Shown: positions 1 to 13,179, numbered from the stretch's first letter. The stretch is DNA of 64,000 nucleotides from Carallia brachiata (GCA_021464245.1 JADCRB010000004.1:2103103-2167102), one strand, 5' to 3'. Notes: generated by a model from the sequence alone, not told the origin. Numbers and translations: made by a program.

Positions 1-3000
1 ATAGTATCATGCCAGTTGCACTGTGGACATTATACTATTTTTTTTGCACATATTTATATGAGGTTCACATTAAATCATTGAGCTATCATTTGCATTATGG
101 GTCAAAAGGATTCTGACGAGTAGATAAACTCATCAAGTGATGGATGCTGCTTTTGGCAGATATGGACCTTCCTCCTTCTTGCAGTTGCCAGTTATATGTA
201 AACATGCATATCTTTTTCAGTCCATTTACTTATCAATACCCACTGCCCAAAATTTGTGGAATTCTGTTTCACTCTATTTGATTTTGCTCCATTTTCATTC
301 TATTTGATGACAAGAGATTAATTTCAAAAGATGGATGCTCAATGGGCGTGATTTAACTCCTTCCTCATCATTGTTTCCATGTTTGTTGGCTGTTCAATTA
401 AATAAGCACTTGCAGGTGAAGCAGGTGAAAAGGTTTCATGGGATGATTTCTGATCATGTGAATATTTTGAATTTGTGCAGGGAATACATTGTTGATTTGA
501 TGGGTGCCCCTGGCACACTTATTCCTACAGAGGTACCGAGCAGTCATCTCCTAAACACTGGGTTTGAAATAAGGGGCTTGGTTGGTCCTGCAGAAACAGC
601 CAGAGGTTCATCTTTGGTACTCGGGGAAGGACCTGGAGCTCTAGCAGTTTCATCAAGGCTGGAAAGGATTCCCCTAGAAGTGTCATCTGTAGGCATTAAA
701 ACAAATGATGTTGACAATAATGTGGAGAAAAACAAGGCTGAGATGTTAGAACATGAATTTGGGAAACTTAGCTCATGTGAAACCTCAGCAGACAATGGAA
801 AATTGTTGGCAGCACAAAACATTAAAGTCAATGATGTTTCAAAATATGTCATCACTGCAGCAAAGAATCCTGAATTTGCACAGAAGTTACATGCTGTCTT
901 GTTAGAGAGTGGTGCATCACCTCCTCCAGATTTGTTTTCGGATATTAATCCACAGGCCCTGATTGAGCAGAAAGTCATTGAACAAGTTTTTCCGACAAAC
1001 AGATGCTATAATCCTGATGATTTATTGTCAATGCCTGGACTATCACTAGTATCTATTGCTGGACAGGATGCTCCAAGTAATTTTAGGTGTGATGATGTTC
1101 AAGAAAAATATGCTGGGAGCCACCTAAAAGGAGTGGATACAAATGTCCTGAAGTCTGAAGTTTCTTTTCCCTCAGATGCTACAAGTGAGGGATTTGCACT
1201 TAACTGTCAAGTTAATGAAAAGTTGACAGTCGTTCCTACATATTTAGATGCAGTTCCCCTTAGTCAACCTGGACTGCTTAGAGCAGCTACCCATGATAAT
1301 CAAGTTCATGAATCTTCTTTGCAACCTGCAGTGAGCACTTGCCATTCACACCCTCAACATGACAATAACGACAATAAAAGCTGCTTTCAGGACAAAGTGG
1401 AGATGGGCTCCAGCGTGGAAGGGAGCATAGAATCTTCTATCAACTGGTTTGAAATGGCCAGCAGCACCATGCAAAACAATGATTATAATGACAGAATTGA
1501 CCCAGTTCTGGGAGAGGTTGCTGAATGGGAAATTCCATGGGAGGATTTACAGATTGGTGAGCGTATCGGTATTGGTAAGATTCTCTTTTCATAATGTTTT
1601 TCAGTGAAAAGTGGCAAATACTAAGGTACCAATCATTTTGGCCCTTGAGGCTAGGAATTTTGTCCTGTTTCTCTCATTTTTACTTATGTTATGGGTGAAG
1701 GTATGAAGGAGTTGTTTGCACATATAATTTTTATTTATTTCCAAAAAATGGAAGTCTTTAGCACTGACTGGTATTTGGTTTATGGTCCTTTCTCTGGTTT
1801 GTTTATTGGGAAAATGACAGTATGGAGAAAACGTTCTCACATTTTTTTATAAAATGGAGATAATTGTTTGTTGATGCTGCTGACTTCATTCATAGTTGCT
1901 CACGACAAAAAGAAAAATGATGAGGGATATAATATGGTCATATCCTGCTTAACGGGTTATAGGATTGTGTCATAACCTATTTACCTAGTCTTAGAATAGA
2001 TTAAAAGAAGAAAATGAGTGCATTATAAATTGACAATATTTAAACTAAGAAAATGGTAGTGAGTTGGCAACCTGCCCAGGCAAAGCCGAGACATACTTGG
2101 ATGAATGTTAATGATTTTTTTCTTTATGTCTTTGTTTTTCATTTTATCTCCTGAATAGTAAGAAGGCCAATATGTTAGTGAAGGAGGATTACAATAGGAA
2201 CCTACATTTGCCAAAATTTCTAATCAACATTCCGACTTAACCCTGTAAGCTCAGTAGTCTGTTCAATGACATTTCAAATTTCAAATTTTATTCAGTAAAG
2301 CTTCTTTTCCCCATTTATCTTATATCATTGCATAAGATGACACATACCTCCATACAGTATGCTTGATTGGTAATGGGCTCATGTCATTCTTTTCCTGTTT
2401 ACAGGTTCTTATGGTGAAGTTTACCATGCAGATTGGAATGGCACTGTAAGTCATACCGTAGGCTTTTCTTTTTTTTTTCCCTAGCACTTGATGCGCTTCT
2501 TGTCGGCCATGATGAGTTAAATTGTTAAGTCATCGGTAGTAATGATGGTGGCGTAGGACTTGGTGTTGAAATTTATAGACAGGAACTCTTTTTGGTTTAT
2601 TAATTATGTAACTTAGGTTCGTTGGCCTCATCTGATGTTATACAACTGGTTCTGCAAGACAGGAAGTTGCTGTGAAGAAATTCTTGGACCAGGACTTGTC
2701 TGGCGATGCATTGGTCCAGTTCAAGTGTGAAGTAAGCAATAGTTATATGCTTCTGGCATCACCAGTGATGCATGCACTTTGATGCGATTGAATTAATCTT
2801 ATTTTGCTCTGGTTTCTTCATGCAGGCTGAAATCATGTTAAGATTAAGACACCCGAATGTGGTTCTTTTCATGGGAGCCGTTACTCGCCCCCCGCACTTG
2901 TCGATATTGACAGAGTTCTTGCCCAGGTTTCCTTTCTTTCACCTCTCATTTTCAAACCACTAAGCTTGTGTTAGGACTATTTAACCTCTTTTCTTTTTTT

Positions 3001-4527
3001 TTTTTCTGTTTTACATTTAGAAAGGTTCAGGTTAAGGTTCATTTGTAAGATCTTACTGTTTCCATACCTCATGGCTTCAGTTATTTGGTGAATCTCTTGG
3101 TTTTGAATTTGGTGTCCACTTCTATCCAAAAAAAAAAACCAAAGGTGTCCCCAGATGCATGCATGTTTAGTTGTAATGCTGATTTTCCGTTTAATAGTGA
3201 TGATTGTCAAATCACTGTTTCTGTGCATCACCTCTGTGATGCCTTTACCATCGTGTTTTCTGGATATATGCTAATCCCTGGTGGGGATACAATAGAACAA
3301 AGGTTCTGATCAGGATATTAAACAAAACATTGGCTGGTGTTGGGTCCTGTTTAATTCTCCTTTCGTTCCTCTGTGATGTGCAGGGGCAGTTTGTATAAAT
3401 TACTCCATCGTGCCAATCCTCTGCTTGATGAGAAAAGACGAATGAAAATGGCTCTTGATGTTGTATGAGTTGATCTTCTGCTTTCTTGCTTTAGTTTTTT
3501 CATTTTTATTCTCCACGATTTATTTCCATTTTGCTTCCATTGAGTAGTGCGACCTTTGTTTTGGCAGGCCAAGGGAATGAATTACTTGCACACAAGCCAT
3601 CCTACTATTGTGCATCGAGACTTAAAATCTCCAAATCTCCTTGTTGACAAAAATTGGGTTGTCAAGGTTAATGAAACTAAAGACTGGCTTTTAAATATAT
3701 TGCTTAAGAACATTGTTAGACATGGAACTAAAGCAGATTGCTTTATCCTTTGCCATAAGCATTCAACTATGTGCTTATTGAATTTCTATCCACAGGTGTC
3801 TGATTTTGGATTGTCACGCATGAAGCACCACACTTTTTTGTCCTCTAAGTCCACTGCAGGAACGGTATGACTTTGTCATCCACAGCATGTTGCTCTCTGC
3901 AATTTTATTTTGCCATTCTTTTCAATTAACTTGTTGGGGATTTGCTTTCGCATTGCAGCCTGAGTGGATGGCACCTGAAATCCTAAGGAATGAACCAGCA
4001 AATGAGAAGTAAGTGAATCGTATGCCATTCTTGTGTATTATGCTCATTATCATTCTCCGGTGTAGGAGATTGCATGGTTGCATCATTGCAGGATTTCCTT
4101 AGGCCTTTCTCTTACAAGTTAGGCGGCTTGCATGCAGATGTGATGTGTTTAGCTTTGGCGTGATATTGTGGGAGTTGTCCACCTGTGAAATCCCCTGGAA
4201 AGGCATGAACCCCATGCAGGTTGTGGGAGCCGTGGGATTCCAGAACAGGCGTCTGGAAATTCCAAGTCATATTGACCCAGCAATTGGCCAAATAATACGT
4301 GAATGTTGGCAAAGGTAAGTTCTACATCCTATGACTTTTTTTTAATTTAGAGTCTAGACTTTCCAGTGAACTACAGTCCAAACTCCTTGTTGCTTTCTTG
4401 CAGGGAGCCACATTTGCGGCCGTCTTTTGCACAGATCATATCCCGTCTGCGTCGTATCCAACGCCTGCTTGTAGAAAGAGCAAAACAAACAAATCAGACA
4501 GCAGCGACTGGAAAAGTGCTAATGTAG
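1..4527 (+). CDS. EDR1-type Raf-like MAP kinase kinase kinase, 3' part
   Basis: The 5' end lies outside the window; bases 1-480 look like intron. Exons: 481-1574, 2405-2445, 2663-2731, 2826-2926, 3384-3462, 3568-3666, 3796-3864, 3959-4008, 4138-4314, 4404-4527 (TAG at 4525), about 633 residues here. The first exon opens inside the EDR1 domain ([15 protein letters not shown]) and runs through a low-complexity linker to [17 protein letters not shown]. The kinase domain then shows the glycine loop GIGSYGEV, the ATP lysine in [17 protein letters not shown] and WMAPE, so the catalytic set is complete. Phases agree at every junction. This is a cytosolic Ser/Thr kinase of plant Raf group B3 (EDR1, Raf3), a family linked to defence, ethylene and stress signalling. 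The exact paralogue is not settled. The C-terminus after the kinase domain is short. Confidence 0.9.
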
Positions 4528-5930
4528 CCAAGAGTTTTAAGTTGTTTCTTGGCTCCAAGAGTTGGAGCCGCCATAAGTTTTCCCATTTGATGCAAAGTAA
4601 GGATACTGAACTGGGAAGTGTTGGTTCATTCGAAGTGGGAACTGAACACAAACCCCGTTCAAAATTCTTCACAGAGCGGAGATCCTCCCGGTTTGAACAA
4701 CTGCGCAAGTGCAGTGGAGGACATCGCTGGCAAAGTTGCTTTTAGCAGTGATGGTAGCCTGTAGGTGCTGTCAGTAGTCTACCCTTTACATATGAAAGTC
4801 CTCAAAAGTAAAAGTGACAAAAAAAAAAAAAAAAAAGAAGAAAAGAAAAGCAAATAATCTTTGAATTTGAAACTTTTTTCGTCTGTGGAGGTCTTTGTGT
4901 GGGTAAGCAATCCCAACTCTGCAAGTGTAATCATGTGATCTCCACAGGTCATTGTTCGTTGCGGAAAGGAAACTCAATAGTAACAGTAATAATAGTGAAA
5001 AAGCGAAGTGAACAATTGTCTGTGTGATTCCTTTTCTTCTGTTTTTTTTTTTTTTTTGGATTGTGCATTTCACCTTTGGAGTGAGCATTCATATTTTGCT
5101 AACGCATCACACAGGTCGACAGTTTTCATAAAATCAAAGTTTGAAGTTGGCGGTGATTATTTTCTTTGAAATTTTTTGCTTTCAATTTTGTAATAAGGAA
5201 CCGTGAATGCCAATTTCGGATTTTAGGCTGTTTTTAGATGCAAGAAATTGAGTAAGATCTAACAAGGTCGTTAACAAAACGAAATTGAGTACTCTGATGG
5301 CTTGCTGGCCTATACCTTACTGAAATTGGCTTCTTCATGGTTTGCCAACGGACTGTGACCTGACAGAAAGTTGGCAAGCCCCAGGTTAAATTTCTTACCT
5401 CTGTTTGAAGATTTAGATCCTTAGAATCCTTTTTCTACATGACATGGTCGGGCTAAGAAATTATTAGTATTAATTTTTTTAACAAATTTCCCTAATCTGC
5501 CCTTTGAATTAGGATGAATATCATTTTCATTAAATGCATATCAGTTGAAATAAATTTCATATGAACTGCTATTTAAATGTTGCCATAAATTGAATATTTC
5601 TATCAAATATATCATAATTGCATAAAATATCGTAATATGAAAACAACTAATAAATGACGAAAATGTGGGAGAAAAAGAAAGGCTTGTTTGGTATACTTTT
5701 GCCTTTTATTTTAAATTTTCAAAAAAAAAAAAAAAAAAAACGAAGGATGAATTTTCTTAGGTGTCGGTTTAAGGGGCCCACAGAAGTTAAAAAAATCAAA
5801 AAAAGATTCAAATTAAGGAAGGGTGCAATGCACCTGTGTCCTTTTTGCCTGTTGTCTCTCTCCCCCATTAAATTACCCGAAGAAGAGCAAAGCAAAATCT
5901 CAACTGCACTAAATAATTACATCAAAAGTA
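4528..5930. other. Intergenic region between the kinase and the RTE1-family gene
   Basis: It holds the kinase 3' UTR, poly-A/T runs near 4820 and 5041, and AT-rich DNA. Open frames here are homopolymer-driven and show no family motif. The downstream end is presumably the promoter of the RTE1-family gene. Confidence 0.6.
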
Positions 5931-5933
5931 ACG

Positions 5934-5965
5934 CTTCTTCTTCTTCTTCTTCTTCTTCTTCTTCT
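5934..5965 (+). repeat. (TTC)n microsatellite in the putative RTE1-family leader
   Basis: An uninterrupted TTC run of about 32 bp. Pyrimidine microsatellites are common in plant 5' leaders. It lies about 65 bp before a good donor site (GTAAGA near 6030). Confidence 0.9.
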
Positions 5966-6029
5966 ACCAATTTTGCGATGTTTAATATTTGGATTAAACA
6001 TTTTGCTTCTCTCTTACTGTATTCTTTGT

Positions 6030-7820
6030 TGTAAGAGGTTGGTGACCCACGAAACCCACTCTACCATTCAAGAGTGCTGCTTTCCTTTCTTTTTTTTTTT
6101 GATTTTCTTGCGGTAATTGCAAAAGTACATTAATGTTATTTTATTAGATTTTTGTCTTTCTAACATCTTCCTCTTCGTGGGTTTCTGTTTGGTTGCTTGA
6201 AAAACTAACCTCTTTCACTCTTTCTTCTGTTTTTCTTCTCTTTCATCTTTTTTGTTTTTTCTTTTGGGGGTTCCCCTTTTGCCCATTTTCTTTTATTTGT
6301 TGATTTGATCATTTTTCCCGTTTATGGGATATGGGATATTCGGACAGGGTGGTAATTCATTCACTGAGGCTTTCAATTTTTTTTTTTGTTTCTTTCTTTC
6401 AAATGAGAAATGTTGGAGTAATCTTATTTTCCTTTTCCTAAACTAATTAATCTGCTATGAATTACTTATGTAAGCTGTATAATGAGTTGTGTCTAAGGCC
6501 AAATGGAGAAACTTTTTTGAGCAAGTCATTGTCCACCCTAACAAAGCATGAAACTTGCACAAGCTTAATTTGATCATTAGTGGAGGTCCAGATTTTATGC
6601 TAGTAATGTCTGCTTGAAGCTTGAATATGGAGCTTTACAGGTTACATTAGTCGGTGAATGTTGGGATTTTCGTTTTGATGGACATTTGTTCTTAGAAAGT
6701 CCCTTTGTCGCAATATCTTTGTCATTGGCTAAATATGATGAAATGATGAGTGGAAGCTATTTGCTATGATTGGGAGTGTAATTTGTTTCAAGTTTCAATT
6801 TTTAGTGGGTTCAGGATTAGGGTTTTGGAGCAAGAGGCCACTGTAGGTTTGAGGCATCTTATGGCAAGCGTTACTTATTAGGAAGGAAAGGGCTTTCCTG
6901 GTCTGAGAAATGATTTTAATAACAATGATACCTGAAAGTGATTTAGTGAAATTAGGAGAGTTGGTTAAGCTTAGAAATTCAATGTTGGATCAGTCGTTGG
7001 CGACATTTGTAGTGCAGTGGCAAAAATGGAATTATATTTGGCAAGTCTGATTCATAGGTTTTGTCGTCACTCGTTGTAATTGGATTCTTGTGTACCTTCA
7101 TGAAATATCTGCTTTCACAATGGGCTATTTGAAGAATCGCATGCACATATCCATGGCTTCTAACTGCACGGTTTGTTTCGCTATCATAATTAGCGCCATA
7201 AAATATTGAGCATTGTATTGAGTGTTTGACATGGCTATAATTTATTGTTTTAAGATGTTAATTCTTTTATCATTGTCCTTGAGAACTGTTATACCATTAG
7301 ATTCTTGAAGATTCCAAAAGTTTCACAATTGGGCAGTAGTCGAACAATGTATGTAAGCAGCCCCCACCCACTTACCATCCCTGCTGACCTGTTGGTTTCA
7401 AATATGAATTGTTCTAAGTTGATGTTCGGAAGCGCATGGTGTAAGCAAATCTGGTATAGCATGAATATCAAATGGTTGCCTTCAGCAAGTAGGAAATTCC
7501 ATTTGCATGAACTTTTGTACTTCACAGCAATGTCACACTTACCTAGACTGAGGGGACCAGTTACAGCATTGAGGATTCAATCGTCGCATTTAATGCATTT
7601 TCTTCTTCTTAAGGAAGAAAGTTTGTTATCTGTGACAATATTTGCTTGTGTGCTTTGTTGCTTGCCAGTTGTTTTTATGTTTCTGGACGAGTTGCCATGC
7701 GATTGGATTTTGAGTGAGAATTTTGATTGTTCATATTGACTATGTATTTGCTTAATTGTATTGCAAAAGGTCCATCATATCTGAAGGTGTTGCTTGAATA
7801 TTGATATTCTGCATTAACAG
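6030..7820 (+). other. Probable 5'-UTR intron of the RTE1-family gene
   Basis: A GTAAGAG donor near 6030 follows a pyrimidine-rich leader. A strong acceptor (ATTAACAG, ending 7820) lies 38 bases before the start ATG at 7859. The 1.8 kb between is T-rich, intron-like and shows no conserved coding segment. This is inference from splice signals; transcript data would settle it. Confidence 0.5.
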
Positions 7821-7858
7821 GTGTGCAAAGGCATATTTCACGTGGAAGATTTCTGCGA

Positions 7859-9122
7859 ATGGATATAAAAGGAGTTTATGATGTTGAGCAGAAGCTTTCT
7901 ACATCATTTCAGCATGAGTTGTGGCCTTTAGAGGAAATTGATCCCAAAAAGGCAAAGTTTCCCTGTTGTTTGGTTTGGACTTCACTCCCAATTGTCTCAT
8001 GGTTGGCACCCTTCATTGGACATGTTGGCATTTGCAGGGAAGATGGAGTTATTGTAGACTTCTCAGGATCCAATTTTGTGAATATTGACAATTTTGCATT
8101 TGGTGCTGCTGCTAGATATCTTCAACTGGATAGGGAGCAGGTAAATAATCGTGACTGGGAGAAAGGCCTTCAAATTTGCATTCGCACACACATGGCTACA
8201 AAAGTGCACACTGCCAATGCATGGAAACACAATTGTCAATTTTATTCTTCGCCATTTGTTAATAATGTTCTTAGGTGCGAATGGGAGGTTTTAAGAGTTT
8301 GTCATATTATCTATTATCTTAAAAGAGAAGAGAGGGGGGGGGGGGGTCTATGCTTCTTGCATCATCCACTTCTCATGCATACTGTGATCTTGTGGAACAG
8401 ATTCCAAACATAAGACACCATGAATGCAGTGATTATGCTATTGTTATTAATATTTTCTTGATCTTAGAATTCCTGTCGTTTTTCAAAATACGGTAATTCA
8501 ATATTTCCCGTTTTGCAAAGCAAGATGGCAACTCAATTGGGATAATTAGTTTTTTTGGGGTGCGTTGGAAGATAATTAAGATTATTGGTTTGCTCTCATC
8601 ATTTTTAGATGGTTTTTTTGTATCCATGCTTACACAAAAGAGATTGTACTAATTGATCCTTTGACAATTTTGGTTGTGGCATCTGATTTGTTGAACCAGT
8701 GTTGCTTTCCTCCTAACATTTCTGGGCACACATGCAAGCATGGTTATATGCATTCAGAATTTGGAACTGCAGTCACATGGGATGATGCTTTGCAGTCAAG
8801 CATACGTCACTTTGACCACAAAACTTACAACATATTCACATGCAATTGTCATTCTTTTGTTGCCAACTGTTTGAATCGGCTCTGTTATCGTGGATCAATG
8901 AGTTGGAACATGATAAATGTGGCTGCTCTCATACTCTTTAAGGGGCATTGGGTTGACATTAAGTCAATAATCAGATCATTCCTCCCATTTTCAGTGGTGC
9001 TCTGCTTGGGTATATTTTCTGTTGGCTGGCCTTTCCTAGTTGGGCTGTTTTCATTCTCTCTCCTCCTATTAGGTTGGTTTCTATTGGTTACTTATTGCAT
9101 CGAAGACCTGTCAGATTGCTAG
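7859..9122 (+). CDS. RTE1/RTH-family membrane protein (ethylene receptor regulator)
   Basis: Two coding exons, 7859-8140 and 8700-9122 (TAG at 9120), join in phase 0 to give 234 residues. The start is the ATG before DIKGVYDVEQ; the same frame is open upstream but has no earlier ATG in the exon. Family hallmarks include EIDPKKAKFPCC, VSWLAPFIGHVGICREDG, FAFGAAARYLQLDR, CCFPPNISGHTCKHGY, TYNIFTCNCHSFVANCLNRL and a hydrophobic C-terminus with two likely membrane spans. Arabidopsis RTE1 is a Golgi/ER membrane protein that promotes ETR1 receptor function, and plants usually also carry RTH. I cannot tell which of the two this is. Length and motifs match an intact family member (Pfam family RTE1, formerly DUF778). 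Confidence 0.93.
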
Positions 9123-9782
9123 ACCATTTGAACTTAATTCATCTTGGAAGTGTCCATAATGTTCAATACAGTCACCATGAAACCAATGTTAGAGGTAAGG
9201 AGAGAATATGTAAATCAGCATCATGGAAACAGAAACAATCGGAAACTTGTTCTGGAAATGAAACTGAATGATTGGTTACTTTTGGTTTCCAGCTTTTTGT
9301 TGGCCCTTTGAATTTCTAGCTTCTTTCTCTTTGCGGGCATTCAGTTTTTTGGCTCTGGAAGTTCTGTTAGTGAGGAATTCCAGAAATACAGGTTAGACGT
9401 TTTTGGCATCGCTTTCTTTCCCATTGTTTTAGTTCAATGGTTGCTTAGTGGGCTTGTGCTGTGAGCTTCAGCCATATTTTAATGGGATGCAATGCTGCCA
9501 GACTTGGTTTAAATAGGGAACAGACAATGATTCCAAAAGTTTCTTGTGATTGATTCTAAGTGCGATTCTAATTCAATATTTAAGCCAGGTGTCCATTGAT
9601 TGACCAGCAAATATTGTCTGTTGTCAAATTGACATGTCTGTGACATGCCATCACTTACAATAATCTTCTCTCTCTCTCTCTCACTCTCTCACCCTCTCAA
9701 AATGACAAATTAGTGTTGCCAACATGGGCGCCACGGCCATAGCTCATAAGCAGGTTGTGCTCTTTGCATTATATTAACAAGC

Positions 9783-9857
9783 AAATCATTCATATAATCT
9801 GTGTCGGGGAGGGGCTTTGGGCCCAAATCATTCTTGTAATCTGTGCCGGGGAGGGGC
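9783..9857. repeat. 33-bp direct repeat pair, 42-bp period
   Basis: Copies at 9783-9815 and 9825-9857 match at 30 of 33 positions. Both end in CGGGGAGGGGC and are joined by a 9-bp spacer. Confidence 0.85.
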
Positions 9858-10837
9858 ATTGGGGAGGCTCAAGAAATCGCAGGCAGCTTTGGAAGCAAGA
9901 GTGTGGAGATGGGGATGCAATGGACGGATGACTCGTGCCAACCCGTCTCCAAACAGCTCGCAGCTCTCTGCTTGGCTTATCTCCCACTGCTGTATCTCAA
10001 CTTTCACATCACAGATACAGGCAGAGGAGAGATGGGAAGCGTGGCTTTTTGGTTGGAGAATATGATGTCTGAATGTTTGTGTCGTGTTTTCTGCGCTGAA
10101 AGCTAAACTTAAAAAGTTTCATTATGTGCACACCCAATTTAACTTGACGCTTCTTAGACATTGCCTTTTACATTGAACTATAATTATTATTATTTGTCCA
10201 AAATAAAATAGCTATCGTACATGTTATGATGGGCAAATTTTGACAAAATGCAATCAAAAAGGCAAATACTTGAGGCAGAAATGTTAGATTAATTATGTTC
10301 GTAGGACTACAAATTTCTTTGCTGATTGGGTTAAACAGTAAAAAAAAAAAAAGCTTCTTCTTCAAGATTAGATTAGCAATTTCCTGATGTACTTATTCGA
10401 CTGTTAAGTTAAGATTTACCGTATCAATGCAATCCGATTGCTTTATGTCAAAATAAAAAGATGCTTGATTTCTCATCCCAACGCCTTGGGAAAGAATGAT
10501 TAATGATAGTGTCTTGATTCGGGAATAGGGATTATCTGGTAAACTGCTGGAGGTTTATTATTATTGTACAATTTCTGCTAGGATTGATAATGTCTCAAGG
10601 TGATGCGATTAATTTGGTTTGATAAAAATTATTAACGGCTGTTAAATAACGGCTCCTAACAAGTTACCAGCTGTCAATTCCCACCAGGGAGGATAAAAAA
10701 AAAGTATAGTTGCAGATTGAACTTCAACAACTAAAGCAAGCCTTCATCCAATGGATATTGACAATATTTGATCAGTCTCATCATCTAGGAATAGGAAATT
10801 ACTGATTGGCAACAATTAAAAAAATTTTAAATTTTAA

Positions 10838-10845
<8 letters not shown>

Positions 10846-10876
<31 letters not shown>
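10846..10876. repeat. (TA)n microsatellite
   Basis: A pure alternating TA run of about 31 bp, followed by an A tract. Confidence 0.9.
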
Positions 10877-10878
<2 letters not shown>

Positions 10879-12885
10879 AAAAAAAAAAACTCTGGAAAGG
10901 TTTGGTACCCCTCAGATGATAATTTGGGATGTAAAGAGTGCCTTTTTTCCCCCTGATTTGACTGATTCTTCAGACAAGAGAACTTTTTAACACCTTGTGA
11001 ATAATACAACAAAATAAGCAACCTTCTCGGTACAATGATAAACTATCTGAAAATCTACCGATGGAGCCGGGATGGTGTATTGGTGTTCCCCACTGGCTCG
11101 CAACTAAAGGATCCAAAAATTGGATGCATGAATACTGCATGCTTCACAGAATCACCCCAACCACAAAAAATGTTCCCACTGTACAGCCATGCCGACACGC
11201 TGTATCTTTGCTTCTGGTAAATGAAAGATCCACTATAAAAGTGTCGTCCTCATCACCCAGAACAATGAATGAACTTTCCAACATTAATGGAAGTTGCATG
11301 AGAACCAAGTTCTAGCAACTGACTGCAGAAGCAAGCTTTCATTCATAACTGAAGCCATGAATTGAACACACTCTGGGTAACACTTGAAATTCAGTCTTCA
11401 ACCTTGGTGTTGAAAATAAAACTTGGAGACACAGTTGTTATATCCCTGAAGGATGATTAATGTTAATAAGACGCACTCAGTTGTATTTATGAGGTTTTCA
11501 GATCAGGCAAAGAGCAAAGTGAAGGCTCCATGGGAAAAACTTGATAGGAAGCATGCAAATTGGATGGAATTCAGAGAGTGTAAGGCAAACAGCAATGTAG
11601 TAAAGCCACTTACTTCAGATAAGGAAGAGTCATGTTCCTCAACAGAGTTGGATGTCGGACAACAAAAGCCTTCCATTATTCTTCACTTATTTTACCGTCC
11701 TTGAAATCAGCATCAACAAATGTCTGACAGAAGATTGGAGGTGTTATGAGCATCTACTTGCATATAGCATGTTCCAATTACAAGAAATAGTCTGTATAGA
11801 TAGCAACTGCTTGCCTTGTCTAAAATAGACTCGAGAAGTTCATTGGGCAAGTGCACACCAGATTCCATCAAAATTGAAACAACCATTTGCCTTACCTGAA
11901 ACCATGAAGAAGCCAGTGCGCCAAAAGTCAATCAACAACCAGTAGATTTTTAGTTCACAATTTGGCTCCTAATACAGGAAAATAATATTCTACTCACCTC
12001 TTCTCGCTCGATAAACCCGGCTTGTCTCAAATCATACGGTCTAAATGCAACTGCAAGAAAATTATGAGAACATAAATGAAGGACGTTCACAATTATATTC
12101 AAGTTATATGAATCAAAAGACTATTTCTTGAGCCCTTACATTCTATTTTATCTATCTTCTATGGGGGCACAGGGATGAAACATGCTGAGTGCGTGGACAA
12201 ATTCATCGAAATCGATGATGTCATTTTGTTTTGAATCAAAAAGATCAAAAACCTAGAGAGAAAGAAAAGAGGGGGCGGGGGGTGGGGAAGAAAGATCTTA
12301 TATCAGCAACTGCTGTTGGGTGGATCACATGAATCTAATTTAGGTCTCCCACCATACTGCATAAACTAAAAACTCCCTCCAAAGGGGAATAGCAACTGTC
12401 AGTGACTTTACGAATAAATATTATTTTCCTCCGTATATTTGTTACAGAGAAAGGCAATATCCTTTGGTTTGCAGAGGATTTGGGGAATCATGATTCTTGT
12501 AACGCATGCTTCGTATATCCTCTAGTTTGGCTCTACTGCACGCTAAGGTCTACTTGAAAACAAATATGAACACGTAGATACTGTAGTGCATCAGTCTAGG
12601 CATGCTAAGCTGTACCTTTGATATGGGGGATAATTCACTCTGATTATTGCAATTCACCAAATGCATCTTGTTTCCACCATATTTCATCTCATCTCATCTC
12701 ATCAGGTGATCAGTTTAACCAATACTTGTCATTTTTATAATTGAAGGGCAGAACAAAGGGCTTGACCAACACATTACCCGATCCAGAAAAAGATTCTCTC
12801 CACGGGGAGTTTGGAGCAACGCTAATTGGAGTTCTTCCTGCAAGGAAACCAAATACAAAATGATTTTAAGAACATAAGTTTTATA

Positions 12886-12921
12886 TCTCTCTCTCTCTAT
12901 ATATATATAGAGAGAGAGAGA
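12886..12921. repeat. Perfect 36-nt palindrome, CT-AT-AG type
   Basis: A CT run, an AT run and an AG run follow each other so that 12886-12921 is a perfect inverted repeat. It lies in an intron relic of the CBL10-like pseudogene, about 50 bp upstream (minus strand) of exon 3. Confidence 0.9.
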
Positions 12922-13179
12922 GAAAGAGATAACCTGTCATACAACAATGATTACAACTGGCCTGCTTCAGTGATAAGTCATACCAGTGCATGGACACAAT
13001 TAAGCATTTTTTTTAGTTGTCCATAAAGCAATGATATCCTTCAAGTTTTTCCTATGCCCACATTTTCATGCATAAGGTCCAGAAACAGATGAGCAGGCCT
13101 GCACGCAACAGTCACAATTTGTGTAGTAGTATACCCATTACCCGCTCCGGGCATCTTATGAAACACCAGATAGTAGATC

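Larger units (their letters stand above)
9123..11390. other. Intergenic region between convergent RTE1-family and CBL10-like loci
   Basis: Contents: a CT-rich tract (9666-9698), a 33-bp direct repeat pair (9783-9857), a locally GC-richer stretch to about 10050, and a (TA)n run at 10846-10876. The 60-87 residue open frames near 9.8-10.1 kb resemble no family I know and lack supporting splice structure. Confidence 0.6.

Noticed and set aside
4398..4745. 115-codon plus-strand open frame over the end of the kinase gene
   Set aside because: It is out of frame with the kinase. The last exon (4404-4527) in the correct phase ends at TAG 4525 and reads [19 protein letters not shown].
11453..11704. 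83-codon plus-strand open frame
   Set aside because: It is antisense to the EF-hand 4 exon of the CBL10-like pseudogene, where the minus strand carries the family signal.
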